From CAVONV01 sp963697355 (GTDB taxonomy: Bacteria; Acidobacteriota; Vicinamibacteria; Marinacidobacterales; DATDRI01): a stretch of 64,000 bases of DNA. Made by a program: the position numbers and the translations under genes. A model generated the notes under the pieces. That model made no database searches. It worked only from the letters and a program-made list of their open reading frames with translations, and had not been told where the DNA came from. The stretch is taken from positions 1 to 64,000 of the forward strand of contig CAVONV010000005.1 in assembly GCA_963697355.1 (NCBI GenBank), written 5' to 3'. Below, one piece after another: positions 19,659 to 27,384 of the stretch (positions are counted from its first letter, which is position 1; every line of letters starts with the position of its first letter).

Positions 19659-21163
19659 GAGAGCCCGCCTTGGGCTGCAGGGGCCGGGAGGACGTCTTTC
19701 TCTGTTTCTGCCGAGCCCGCGACCTCGAGGTCGGCCACCCGTGCTGCCCCGAAGGCTACTCCCACCAAGAGCCAGAAGAATCGCGGGTACGCTCCGTGCA
19801 GGAACATCGAGCCGACTAGATAGGCCAGAATGGATACGCGGAGTGCGTTGACGATGTGCGTCCCGTCGGCCAGGCCGGCTTTAGCGAAATTCTGGCCCGC
19901 ATTCTTCAACCCGTGAAACAATCCTCCCAAGAGCAGTCCGAAGGCGACCAAACCGAGAAGTCCGTTCTCGGCGGCAATCTCGAGGTAAAGATTGTGCGGA
20001 GTGCGGGATTCCTTCCGTGAATCGATGCCTTCCTCGAGAGAATATTTCTGGAATTGGACGGGATAATTCTGGAGACCGACTCCCAACAGCGGATGCTCCA
20101 GGAACATCAGCATCCCCACAGCCATCTCGCCCCGACGCCCTCGGAGAGCGGAATCCGCCTCGCGCTGTTCGCCGAAAAGAGTACCAATGACCGGAATGGT
20201 CCGCATCCGTTCGACGTAAGAAGAAGGGAGTAGTGGGGTGAGCAGAAGGATGAGGACCAACAACGACACGGCATGGATCGGGCGGCGGAAAGAGGGTAGC
20301 AGCAACATCCCCAGGACAAAGAGTAACGCGACGAATCCGCCTCGAGAGTAGGTGAAGATGATGGCCAGACTGCAGATGCCAGCCGTGGCGCCGGCGATGA
20401 CCCGCAGCATCCGGGATGGCTCGTTTCGCATCCGGTCTATCGCTAGTGGTACCAGCGGGATGAGGATCAGAGCAAAGAAGTTCGGGTCGCCGAGAGGCCC
20501 CGAGACCCGATAGGAATCCGTTCGCCCGACGATGTGCTTGATCGCCGCCCGTCCGTAGCCCCAGTATGTTGTTTCAAAGGTTCCCGTCTGGTGCTGATAG
20601 ACGCTGACGGAGCCCATGATGAGGCCCGCGGCGATGAGAACCCACACGACCCGCCGCAAAGTCGTCAATCTGTGAAGGAGAAGAACCAGCAGCACCGCGA
20701 TGAGGCCGTTCTTGGCGAAATTGCCAGAGGCCTCGACGACGCGGTCGGGTTCTGCGGCGACCAGGATCGACGCCAGACCGACCAAGCCGACCAGGGATAT
20801 GAATGCAGCCGGTGCTTCCCACCCTCGCTTGGGCGGCGCCACTGTAATCCAACGCAGGACCAGGACGGCGCAGAGAAGGACTATCCAAGGTAACGCAATA
20901 GAAGGCGCTCCGTGTTCGTAGATCAATACATCGGAGAGCCTCATGTAGACCATGAAGCAGAGCACCATCAATCCTAGGTCCAGCGAATAGACGGTACCGA
21001 GGACTGCGAGACCTGCCAGCGCAGCTGCAATGAGATAGATGGGTGTGGAGACGGCTCCGACAAGGATGCCTGCCACTACTCCGATTCCAGCAGCAATCAA
21101 CAGTGAAAGCCAAACCGGTCGCGAGTTCTCCTCGTTCAAGGTCGAGCTCAATTGTAGATTCAT
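19655..21163 (-). CDS. O-antigen ligase/polymerase (Wzy_C family)
   Basis: An integral membrane protein of about 502 residues with 11-13 hydrophobic segments. The large periplasmic-loop region contains MLFLEHPLLGVGLQNYPVQF and then RTPHNLYLEIAAENGLLGL, the H-N-x-x-L-E type signature of the Wzy_C domain shared by O-antigen ligases and some exopolysaccharide polymerases. In this locus a polymerase role (joining repeat units) is more likely than lipid A ligation, because no lipopolysaccharide genes lie nearby; that is inference. ATG at 21163 is preferred over upstream TTG/GTG codons at 21169/21166. Confidence 0.83.
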   Translation of the reverse strand: MNLQLSSTLNEENSRPVWLSLLIAAGIGVVAGILVGAVSTPIYLIAAALAGLAVLGTVYSLDLGLMVLCFMVYMRLSDVLIYEHGAPSIALPWIVLLCAVLVLRWITVAPPKRGWEAPAAFISLVGLVGLASILVAAEPDRVVEASGNFAKNGLIAVLLVLLLHRLTTLRRVVWVLIAAGLIMGSVSVYQHQTGTFETTYWGYGRAAIKHIVGRTDSYRVSGPLGDPNFFALILIPLVPLAIDRMRNEPSRMLRVIAGATAGICSLAIIFTYSRGGFVALLFVLGMLLLPSFRRPIHAVSLLVLILLLTPLLPSSYVERMRTIPVIGTLFGEQREADSALRGRRGEMAVGMLMFLEHPLLGVGLQNYPVQFQKYSLEEGIDSRKESRTPHNLYLEIAAENGLLGLVAFGLLLGGLFHGLKNAGQNFAKAGLADGTHIVNALRVSILAYLVGSMFLHGAYPRFFWLLVGVAFGAARVADLEVAGSAETEKDVLPAPAAQGGLS

Positions 21164-21201
21164 CACCAAAGCCTATCGGAATCGTCTGCAGCGCCTCTGA
21201 A

Positions 21202-22491
21202 CTACCGAGATGGGAAAGACGATGACGCCGTCTCGAGCTCTGACGCAACTTGCTGAGGCGTTGCCTTTCTGATCGTCTTGTCGAGAAAAGCCGCCAGAAG
21301 GCGAACATTGTCTTTTACGTCGAATTCACTGAGTACGAGCGCACGACCTCGTTGGGCAACCTTTCTGGCTGCTCGTTGATCAGCATGAACGGTCTCGATC
21401 GCATCGGCGAGTGCTTCGGGTTCGTTTGGCGGTACTAGGTATCCGGTTTCACCATCCCGAATCAGCTCAGGGATACCCGAGATGGCACTAGCGACAACCG
21501 GCAGCTCACAGGCGAGAGCTTCCATGATGGCCACTGGAATTCCCTCCATCTTACGTGAGGCGGTGACAACGCTCGGCTGAACGAAACAATCAGCCATGGG
21601 CAGCATCTGCGCCACTGTCTCCTGAGTCTTGGCGCCGCAAAGCTCAACCTCGTCCGAGAGATCTAGCTCTGTGATCAACCGCTCTAGGGAGAGTCGTTCT
21701 TCACCTTCGCCGATAATCAGACATCTTAGGGAGATATCCCGCTCTTTTAGGATGGCGCAGGCTCTCAGCAATGTGCGGTGGCCTTTGTATTGCTGCAAGC
21801 TCCCGACGGAAACCATGTTGAAGAGATCATTCGACATTGTCGTGTCACTTCGTCTCGAATAGGAGTTAGGAGTGATTCCGCAGTGGATGACATGGATTTT
21901 TTCCCTGACCCAATCGCCCAGCAGATCCGAGAGGTAGTTGCGGTTGAACTCGGAGATCGACACTACAAAAGAAGAATCGCGCAACTTTGTCGCCAACATG
22001 GAGTGTTCTACGAAAATATCGTGCGCATGTACGGTGAGGCTGTAACGGATCCCCGTCAAATGGTGCACGATCCAGGCCACGAGAGCAGGGTGTGTGGCGT
22101 AGTGAGCATGTATGTGGTCGATTTCGTCATCCACCATCTTCCGCGCCATGAGAACGGCTTTTGGAAATAGAACCAGCGCCCGAATGAGGAATTCCAGGCT
22201 TCCCCGGTTCTCCCATACCACCTGTGCCCACAGTCGAAAGTACAGAACGGGGTGGGCCGCCAGCACTTGCAGGTTGGCTAAGATAAGGGAGAGAGAAAAA
22301 AACGGAGTGAAACGGGACTTCTCCTCCCAGCCAACGGTGTCACGGTGAGTGATGGTTTGTTTCTGCCGGATCAAAGGGTAGGGAGTAACCTCCCACCCCT
22401 GGTCTTCCAGTTCAACCATCTCCCGCAAGATAAAGGTCTCCGGCAGGTGCGGAAAGCGCGACATGACGAATGCAATACGCTTGCCGATCAA
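21202..22491 (-). CDS. Glycosyltransferase, GT4 family
   Basis: Begins IGKRIAFVMSRFPHLPETFI, a pattern common in colanic-acid-type GT4 enzymes (AmsK/WcaL-like), with FVVSISEFNRNYL in the N-terminal domain and VGSLQQYKGHRTLLRAC and KMEGIPVAIMEALACELPVVA in the C-terminal domain. The frame is open back to 22680, but the likely start is TTG at 22491: it overlaps the stop of the sugar transferase gene (TTGA) and GAGG lies about 10 bases upstream, giving about 429 residues. Confidence 0.84.
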   Translation of the reverse strand: MIGKRIAFVMSRFPHLPETFILREMVELEDQGWEVTPYPLIRQKQTITHRDTVGWEEKSRFTPFFSLSLILANLQVLAAHPVLYFRLWAQVVWENRGSLEFLIRALVLFPKAVLMARKMVDDEIDHIHAHYATHPALVAWIVHHLTGIRYSLTVHAHDIFVEHSMLATKLRDSSFVVSISEFNRNYLSDLLGDWVREKIHVIHCGITPNSYSRRSDTTMSNDLFNMVSVGSLQQYKGHRTLLRACAILKERDISLRCLIIGEGEERLSLERLITELDLSDEVELCGAKTQETVAQMLPMADCFVQPSVVTASRKMEGIPVAIMEALACELPVVASAISGIPELIRDGETGYLVPPNEPEALADAIETVHADQRAARKVAQRGRALVLSEFDVKDNVRLLAAFLDKTIRKATPQQVASELETASSSFPSR

Positions 22492-23198
22492 TGTGCGCCT
22501 CGTTGGGCGAGAACACTTGTGAGGGTCCTCAGCAGGATTTCCATGTCGAGCAACAGACATCTGTGCTCGATATAGGCGATATCCATCCTTAGTCTGTCGT
22601 CGAAGTCCGTATTGCCTCGTCCACAGATTTGCCACAATCCGGTCAGTCCCGGCTCGACATCGAGACGCTCGGTATGCCAAAGAGAGTACGTAGAAGGTGA
22701 GAACGAAGTCGGACGCGGGCCGACGAGGCTCATGTCGTTCAGGAGAACATTGAACATTTGGGGCAGTTCGTCGAGGCTGGTTTTCCGAAGTAAACGTCCG
22801 AGACGGGTGACACGGGGATCATCTGTGATTTTGAAATCAGGCCACTTCAACTCATTGAGATGGGTGAGTTGCGTCTTCATTTCTTCGGCATTGGGGACCA
22901 TCGTGCGGAACTTGTACATCCGAAAACGGCGACCGTTTTTGCCTGTGCGAAGCTGATAGAAAAAGACTGATCCCTTCGGTGCTTCGAGCTTGACGACCAG
23001 GGCACATACGAGAAGCGCCGGAATCCAGATCGGGGCGCTTGCTAGGCATAAGCTCAGATCAAGGACCCGTTTCGCATACCGATAGATTCTCCCATTCAGG
23101 ATGCGTTTCTCCGGCCGGAAACGACTCAACCATTGAACCTGTTGGTAGACGTCCGCCGGCACAGACGTCATCGGCAAAAAGTCGTCTCTATCCTTCAT
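22488..23198 (-). CDS. Undecaprenyl-phosphate sugar phosphotransferase (initiating enzyme)
   Basis: This enzyme should start each polysaccharide unit by moving a sugar-1-phosphate to undecaprenyl phosphate. The 236 residues match the bacterial sugar transferase domain (PglC/WbaP C-terminal part): one membrane-associated hydrophobic segment at about 45-70, then KFRTMV, ITDDPRVTRLGRLLRKTSLDELPQ, DMSLVGPRP and PGLTGLWQICGR. It lacks the extra N-terminal membrane domain of long WbaP proteins. It overlaps both its neighbours by 4 bases. The sugar donor is not readable from the sequence. Confidence 0.88.
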   Translation of the reverse strand: MKDRDDFLPMTSVPADVYQQVQWLSRFRPEKRILNGRIYRYAKRVLDLSLCLASAPIWIPALLVCALVVKLEAPKGSVFFYQLRTGKNGRRFRMYKFRTMVPNAEEMKTQLTHLNELKWPDFKITDDPRVTRLGRLLRKTSLDELPQMFNVLLNDMSLVGPRPTSFSPSTYSLWHTERLDVEPGLTGLWQICGRGNTDFDDRLRMDIAYIEHRCLLLDMEILLRTLTSVLAQRGAH

Positions 23199-24067
23199 AC
23201 GGCCGGTTTCATCTGATCACGTACCTGTTTCTGCTGCTCCGATTCCTTCAGTGATAGGTTCGACTCGGCACAACGCACAAGTTCCTCGAGGGTTAGTGCT
23301 TGACCGGGAAAAGAAGCGGTGCCGCAAGCGAGGGGTACGCCGATCTTTTTGGCGGAAGCGTTGATACTCTGCGACACTTTCATCGCCCCTTCCGGGTGGG
23401 TCTCGGGGCAGATGATCACGAAACGGCCGGAATTCCGTTGTTCTACAGCCAGATCGGTACGGCGGATGCACCGGTCGATAACGCCGGCCAGATTGGCCAC
23501 TGCGTAGCGTTGTATCATCGACCGTTGTACTTCCAGCACTGCATCGTTGAGGCGCAGGGCTGCGGAGTCGACGTCAGGTTCCACCACCAACACGCTCAGC
23601 GGTCGTTTGTGACGACGGCTCAGCATGAGGGCTCTCTTGACGTCCACCGAGGCCTCTTCCCAGGTTCTAACTCCACGGCCCGCATTGGCCATCGTGATGG
23701 CTCGAACGGCATCTTCGAAGTCCCACAGTACTGTGGCTAGGCGATGAGCTAGAACAACCAGGACAAGGACGAATGATACTTCGGTTATGGAAAGGTAGGT
23801 GTAGATGCCGCCGACAATCGGCCGGGAGTCGATAGCATAGACTTTGATGATGAGATAAATCAACGCCCACATGGAGCCGATGAGTAACACGCTGACCTTC
23901 GAGAACGCGGGAACGGTGAGGGTGAGAACGACGGCTACGGCTGCCACTAGATACACGGAGGAATCGAGGTTGATGAGATTCTCTGATCCAACATCCAGCC
24001 TTTCTACGTTGAAGAAGAAAGTCAGGGCGACAGCCATGGCAACAATGGTAAGCCGCTGTCTCTTCAT
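23195..24067 (-). CDS. Membrane protein with degenerate GGDEF-like domain, exopolysaccharide locus
   Basis: Four hydrophobic segments fill residues about 5-125. A soluble domain of about 150 residues follows, resembling a diguanylate cyclase fold: SRRHKRPLSVLVVEPDVD for the first strand, RRTDLAVEQRNSGRFVIICPET where the catalytic turn would be, and GTASFPGQALTLEELVRCAESNL near the end. The GG(D/E)EF signature is replaced by NSGRF, so cyclase activity is not expected; it may bind nucleotide or act as a partner protein in polysaccharide control. It sits between the chain-length protein and the initiating transferase and overlaps the latter by 4 bases. The domain assignment is by pattern only. 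Confidence 0.6.
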   Translation of the reverse strand: MKRQRLTIVAMAVALTFFFNVERLDVGSENLINLDSSVYLVAAVAVVLTLTVPAFSKVSVLLIGSMWALIYLIIKVYAIDSRPIVGGIYTYLSITEVSFVLVLVVLAHRLATVLWDFEDAVRAITMANAGRGVRTWEEASVDVKRALMLSRRHKRPLSVLVVEPDVDSAALRLNDAVLEVQRSMIQRYAVANLAGVIDRCIRRTDLAVEQRNSGRFVIICPETHPEGAMKVSQSINASAKKIGVPLACGTASFPGQALTLEELVRCAESNLSLKESEQQKQVRDQMKPAV

Positions 24068-24109
24068 TGCCTGAGCTACTCCTTTGTTATGAGGAAGGGA
24101 TTGAGCCTC

Positions 24110-25576
24110 TCATACAACCAGCTTCTCCGAATCCACGCGGTTTGTGGCACGTCCACGACCGGGAAAACTCTCGGAGTGCCACTCGCTCACGAGGGCCAAT
24201 CCGGCTGCGACAAGTAGGCCGATGATGACCGCCGCCGCCAAGAACACCCTCTTTTGCGGCCAGATGGCTTTGAGAGGAACGGCTGCCCGCTGGAGCACAC
24301 TGATGCCGGCCATTTTCTGAAGGTCCATCTCCACCGACAATCGGGCTTCCTCGAGTTTCTTCAAATAGGACTGGTAATTTGCTTCATCACTGTCACGCTG
24401 CCGGATAAGATCGCGAAGTTGCTTGTTCCGAAGCGGGAGCAGTTTCAGACTTTCTTCCAGGTTGGAGAGCTCTTTGTCGAGTCCGACCCGTTTCGCCATC
24501 TCCTCGCTCAATAGCGCCGTAGCCTGAATGATGTCTACCTGAACTTCCATTTGGACTTCGAACCTGCCGGAGTTGACGCTGTGGCGTAATACCTCCCCCT
24601 GTTCGAGGAGAAAATCGTCCACCAGTTCGATCTGTTTCCGAAGACTGACCACTTTGCGGTTGCTTTCCTGGTACGTCGCGAGCAAGCGTTCTTCCTCGAG
24701 GCGCAACTCGAGCAACTGGGATTTGGCCCGGTCGATGATCTCGTTTCGCTCGGAATACAGGAAAGGACCTTCCGCCAGGCCGTCCAACTGCTCATTCATG
24801 GTAGACAGTCTTTGTTGCAGCCCGGCGATCCGGTTGACGGTTTCGGAGAGAGACACCTTGGTCTCGGCCTGCCTGCGAAGCAAGAGCTCGAGCTGTTGAT
24901 CGAGCCCCAGGATTTGGTTTTCCGCCTGGAAGGTCCTCAACGCCTCTTCAGATTCGTCGAGCTTGTTACGGTAAGCTGCAACTTTTTCTTCCAGAAAAGA
25001 AGTTGCCTGAGGATCGCTGAAGGCCTCCAAATGCTTTTCGGTGAAGAGCTCGACGGTCTTGTTGGCTACGCTGGCTGAAATCTCGGGATCGGGATGCTGG
25101 AAAGAAACATGAATGACGTTCGAATCGGGAAGTCCTTGCACGAAGAGGTTCTCGGAGAAAGACACGACGGCTCTCCGAAGTGCCAGATCTTGCGGGGCGA
25201 TAGTGTCCAGCGCGGGATAGAGAACGGTGGGGCCCAGTTCGCGAACGACTGTTTCCGCCAGATCTCGGCTATTCAGAATCCCGATCTCGGCGTTGATAAT
25301 CGCCTCACGGTTACGTTCAACGAGGGTGTCATCGCGACCCACTTCGGGGCGGTATAGATAGTGTCGACCGAACCTGACCAGAAGCACGGAAGTGGCCTCG
25401 TAGATCGGCGTCAATGCGAGAACCGTCAGCGTGCAGGCAAGCACCGTGGCCACAAACGCGACGGCCATCTTCTTACGATGCTTGATGAAGATTGTCAGCA
25501 AGTACTGGAGGTCAATATTGCTCTGCATTGAATAGTCAAAACCCCTCTCATGATGGGTCTCTGGGGGAGAGAACAT
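24110..25576 (-). CDS. Polysaccharide chain-length / export protein (Wzz/GumC family)
   Basis: First gene of the operon. Two membrane segments (residues about 35-60 and 445-465) bracket a long periplasmic region with heptad-like, glutamate- and leucine-rich coiled coils (about 200-420), the layout of polysaccharide co-polymerases such as GumC. It controls chain length and couples to the Wza-type channel. There is no C-terminal tyrosine kinase domain, and no separate Wzc/CpsD kinase was seen in the locus. Starts at 25576 (CGAGGG about 6 bases upstream) or at the ATG at 25528 (MQSNIDLQ, closer to usual family starts); both are possible. Confidence 0.83.
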   Translation of the reverse strand: MFSPPETHHERGFDYSMQSNIDLQYLLTIFIKHRKKMAVAFVATVLACTLTVLALTPIYEATSVLLVRFGRHYLYRPEVGRDDTLVERNREAIINAEIGILNSRDLAETVVRELGPTVLYPALDTIAPQDLALRRAVVSFSENLFVQGLPDSNVIHVSFQHPDPEISASVANKTVELFTEKHLEAFSDPQATSFLEEKVAAYRNKLDESEEALRTFQAENQILGLDQQLELLLRRQAETKVSLSETVNRIAGLQQRLSTMNEQLDGLAEGPFLYSERNEIIDRAKSQLLELRLEEERLLATYQESNRKVVSLRKQIELVDDFLLEQGEVLRHSVNSGRFEVQMEVQVDIIQATALLSEEMAKRVGLDKELSNLEESLKLLPLRNKQLRDLIRQRDSDEANYQSYLKKLEEARLSVEMDLQKMAGISVLQRAAVPLKAIWPQKRVFLAAAVIIGLLVAAGLALVSEWHSESFPGRGRATNRVDSEKLVV

Positions 25577-25720
25577 CCACGCCCTCGGGCTGCTAATGGC
25601 AGTGTTTCAAGGGCAATCCGAACATGATGCACCTGTGCGCCGCAGCGATATAGTTCTTGTGGCGGCTCACCGAGATGTACACATGCTGATGTGAGCTACC
25701 TAGAAAGGTTGGGTTAGTCA

Positions 25721-25749
25721 CTAATACTAGAGACGGGATACATTGTCAA
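25721..25749 (-). promoter_or_regulatory. Sigma70-type promoter of the exopolysaccharide operon
   Basis: On the minus strand a perfect TTGACA (25749-25744), a 17-base spacer and TATTAG (25726-25721) point at the Wzz/GumC gene, leaving a leader of about 135-185 bases. This is the only good promoter seen in front of the minus-strand gene series. Confidence 0.6.
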
Positions 25750-26110
25750 GATCAAAAGCTCAAAAAGGCCATTGGATTTGCCGAGGAAGTGCTTACTTAT
25801 CTTGGTGATGAGCGGAAGGATGGTCTACGGGCCAGGTATGCTCCTTCATCTGATCTGCGTGTCAGGATAACTCTGCCTCATGCCACTGCACCGTGGGGAT
25901 TTTCCACCAGTTTGCGCTGTCACCCAAAGAAGCCGGTTTTCTGTTGTTTCATCTCGGTGTCTCAAAGGTGTCGTGACGTTTTCGCCGGCGCCCGTCCGCG
26001 ATGTTGGCACTAGAATCAGCTCCAGCGTCTAAGGCGAAATCTCGCCGAGCTTCGCCCATTTATCGGTTGGAGCGGAGCGAAGGCGGATACCAGCTCATGA
26101 GGCATCGGCG
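25750..26110. other. Intergenic region, no gene seen
   Basis: The stretch holds one open frame of 74 codons (25789-26013, plus) with unlikely composition and no family look. I see no repeat or RNA structure with confidence. It separates the divergent polysaccharide operon from the amidohydrolase remnant. Confidence 0.4.
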
Positions 26111-26138
26111 TTGATTTGAAGCGGCTGGCAACTATAAT
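26111..26138 (+). promoter_or_regulatory. Sigma70-type promoter before the amidohydrolase remnant
   Basis: TTGATT (26111-26116), a 16-base spacer and a perfect TATAAT (26133-26138) lie about 75 bases upstream of the remnant's ATG, so the remnant may still be transcribed. Confidence 0.5.
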
Positions 26139-26212
26139 GACCGCGTTCCGTTTGAGCTCTGTCTTCAACCCTGGAGAGGGAAGGACAAGACGAAGTCGGG
26201 AGAGAAAGCAAA

Positions 26213-26398
26213 ATGAGAATGATGATGCGAAGGTATTTGCTCGGAGTCGTTGCGCTGATGCTTCCCAATGTCGTAGCGGGCAAAATGGCTGATATCGTTG
26301 CCGTTTCCGGAGACCCGTTGGAGGACGTTACCCTATTTGAGAATGTCGTCTTCGTTATGAAGGGTGGCGTGGTTTACAGGAACCAGCTCAAGAACTGA
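26213..26398 (+). pseudogene. Amidohydrolase remnant: signal peptide joined to C-terminal tail
   Basis: The 61 codons begin with a signal-peptide-like stretch (MMRRYLLGVVALMLPNVVA) and continue with GKMADIVAVSGDPLED and VVFVMKGGVVYRN. The second part is the very C-terminal strand pair of imidazolonepropionase-like amidohydrolases (usually G-x-x-ADIVV-x-x-GDPLEDI, then V-x-x-V-x-K-G-G-x-x-x). In intact proteins about 350-400 residues with all metal ligands lie between the two parts, so an in-frame internal deletion is the simple explanation. Promoter, a GGGAGAG ribosome site and stop remain in place, so a 61-residue exported peptide could still be made. Confidence 0.6.
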
Positions 26399-26527
26399 CG
26401 AGGAGCGCCTCGATTTCCTGTGGCGTCCGCCTGACCGCTGTCGAGCCGAGCTACCAGCCTCCGCCATGGCTACCGCTAGGTCTCGCCGTAGCGTCTCGTG
26501 AAGGCGGACGGCTAAGTCTTGCCGAAG

Positions 26528-26556
26528 CCGTTGGTCCTGGCACCAGGTCCCAACGG
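26528..26556. repeat. Strong inverted repeat (hairpin)
   Basis: Arms CCGTTGG (26528-26534) and CCAACGG (26550-26556) enclose a second pair CCTGG/CCAGG with a 2-base loop; only one to two bases bulge. There is no T-tract, and the surrounding 26460-26575 also has smaller arms (TCCGCC...GGCGGA, GCTAC...GTAGC). It lies between the remnant and the 3' end of the GNAT gene and may be a bidirectional terminator or a dispersed repeat unit. Confidence 0.5.
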
Positions 26557-26616
26557 CGGAGGCGGCCAGTCAAGCAGTCAGGAAAAGATGACGCTGTAAC
26601 CACGGGTGCGGATGGT

Positions 26617-27195
26617 CTATCCGTCGGGCCAATGGTCGGTCCTGTAGAAACCCTTCAACTCCCTGGACAGTTCGTCGAGGGTGCAGCTCATGATGACCAA
26701 GGATTGGGCATTGCCGTTCATGTCCTTTATGTAGTCCGGCAGTACAGAGTCCACATGGAAGCCGAGCCTTTCGAAGGTTTTTCGGGCCCCCGTCTGAGGT
26801 GATGCCATTTTTGCTACGAGCTTTTCGACCCCTCGTTGGTGGGCGGCGCCGTAAAGGGCCTTGATGAGAAGCGCGCCAAGCCCCCGGCGCTGATAATCGT
26901 GTGCGACGATGGCGCGGATCTCTCCGGCGTGCCTGCTCCAGTCCTCTCTGGAAAACTCCAACGCGCCGTCCGCAACAATCTTGTCACCCACGAGCGCAAT
27001 GAGGCGATAGGTGCGGCCTTCCAAGGCATCCTTAATCCTCTGTTCGACGTTCTTCCGCTGGGTGACGTCAATCCTTAGATACCGCCGGTCCTCCGGAGGA
27101 AGTTCCTTGAAGAAGCGGAGAGAGTCCTCTACATCGTCCATCGTCGGTTCCCGCAAAATCACGGTAGTTCCGTATCTCAGCGCCTCGATCTTCAT
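26617..27195 (-). CDS. GNAT family N-acetyltransferase
   Basis: About 192 residues with a GNAT fold: VILREPTMDDVEDSLRFF at the start, an acceptor-region strand DGALEFSREDWSRHAGEIRAIVAHD and the acetyl-CoA loop YQRRGLGALLIKALYGAA (Q/R-x-x-G-x-G/A type). The substrate is unknown. ATG at 27195 is preceded by GGGGG at a suitable distance; the frame remains open to 27294 but without family similarity. It is monocistronic on the minus strand, 190 bases before the aminopeptidase gene's 3' end. Confidence 0.8.
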   Translation of the reverse strand: MKIEALRYGTTVILREPTMDDVEDSLRFFKELPPEDRRYLRIDVTQRKNVEQRIKDALEGRTYRLIALVGDKIVADGALEFSREDWSRHAGEIRAIVAHDYQRRGLGALLIKALYGAAHQRGVEKLVAKMASPQTGARKTFERLGFHVDSVLPDYIKDMNGNAQSLVIMSCTLDELSRELKGFYRTDHWPDG

Positions 27196-27384
27196 AATCA
27201 ACCCCCAATCGCATCCGCCCGGCACCGGTGCAGATGAGAAAGTCCGTCCAAAGACAAATAAAGGAAAATAGCCAACACCGAGGGTAGCAGCCAAGTTCGG
27301 GCTCTTGACCTCAGGAATAAGAAATATACCGTCTGAGGCGAAAAAAAGGAAATTCTAGTAGGCCGAACATTTCAAAAGACCCCT

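Noticed and set aside
25789..26013. Small plus-strand gene of 74 codons
   Set aside because: It has no ribosome site and an irregular composition with several cysteines and arginines, and shows no family pattern.
26460..26575. Possible integron attC site because of nested inverted repeats
   Set aside because: The conserved GTTRRRY and RYYYAAC core boxes are not present in the right order, and there is no integrase.
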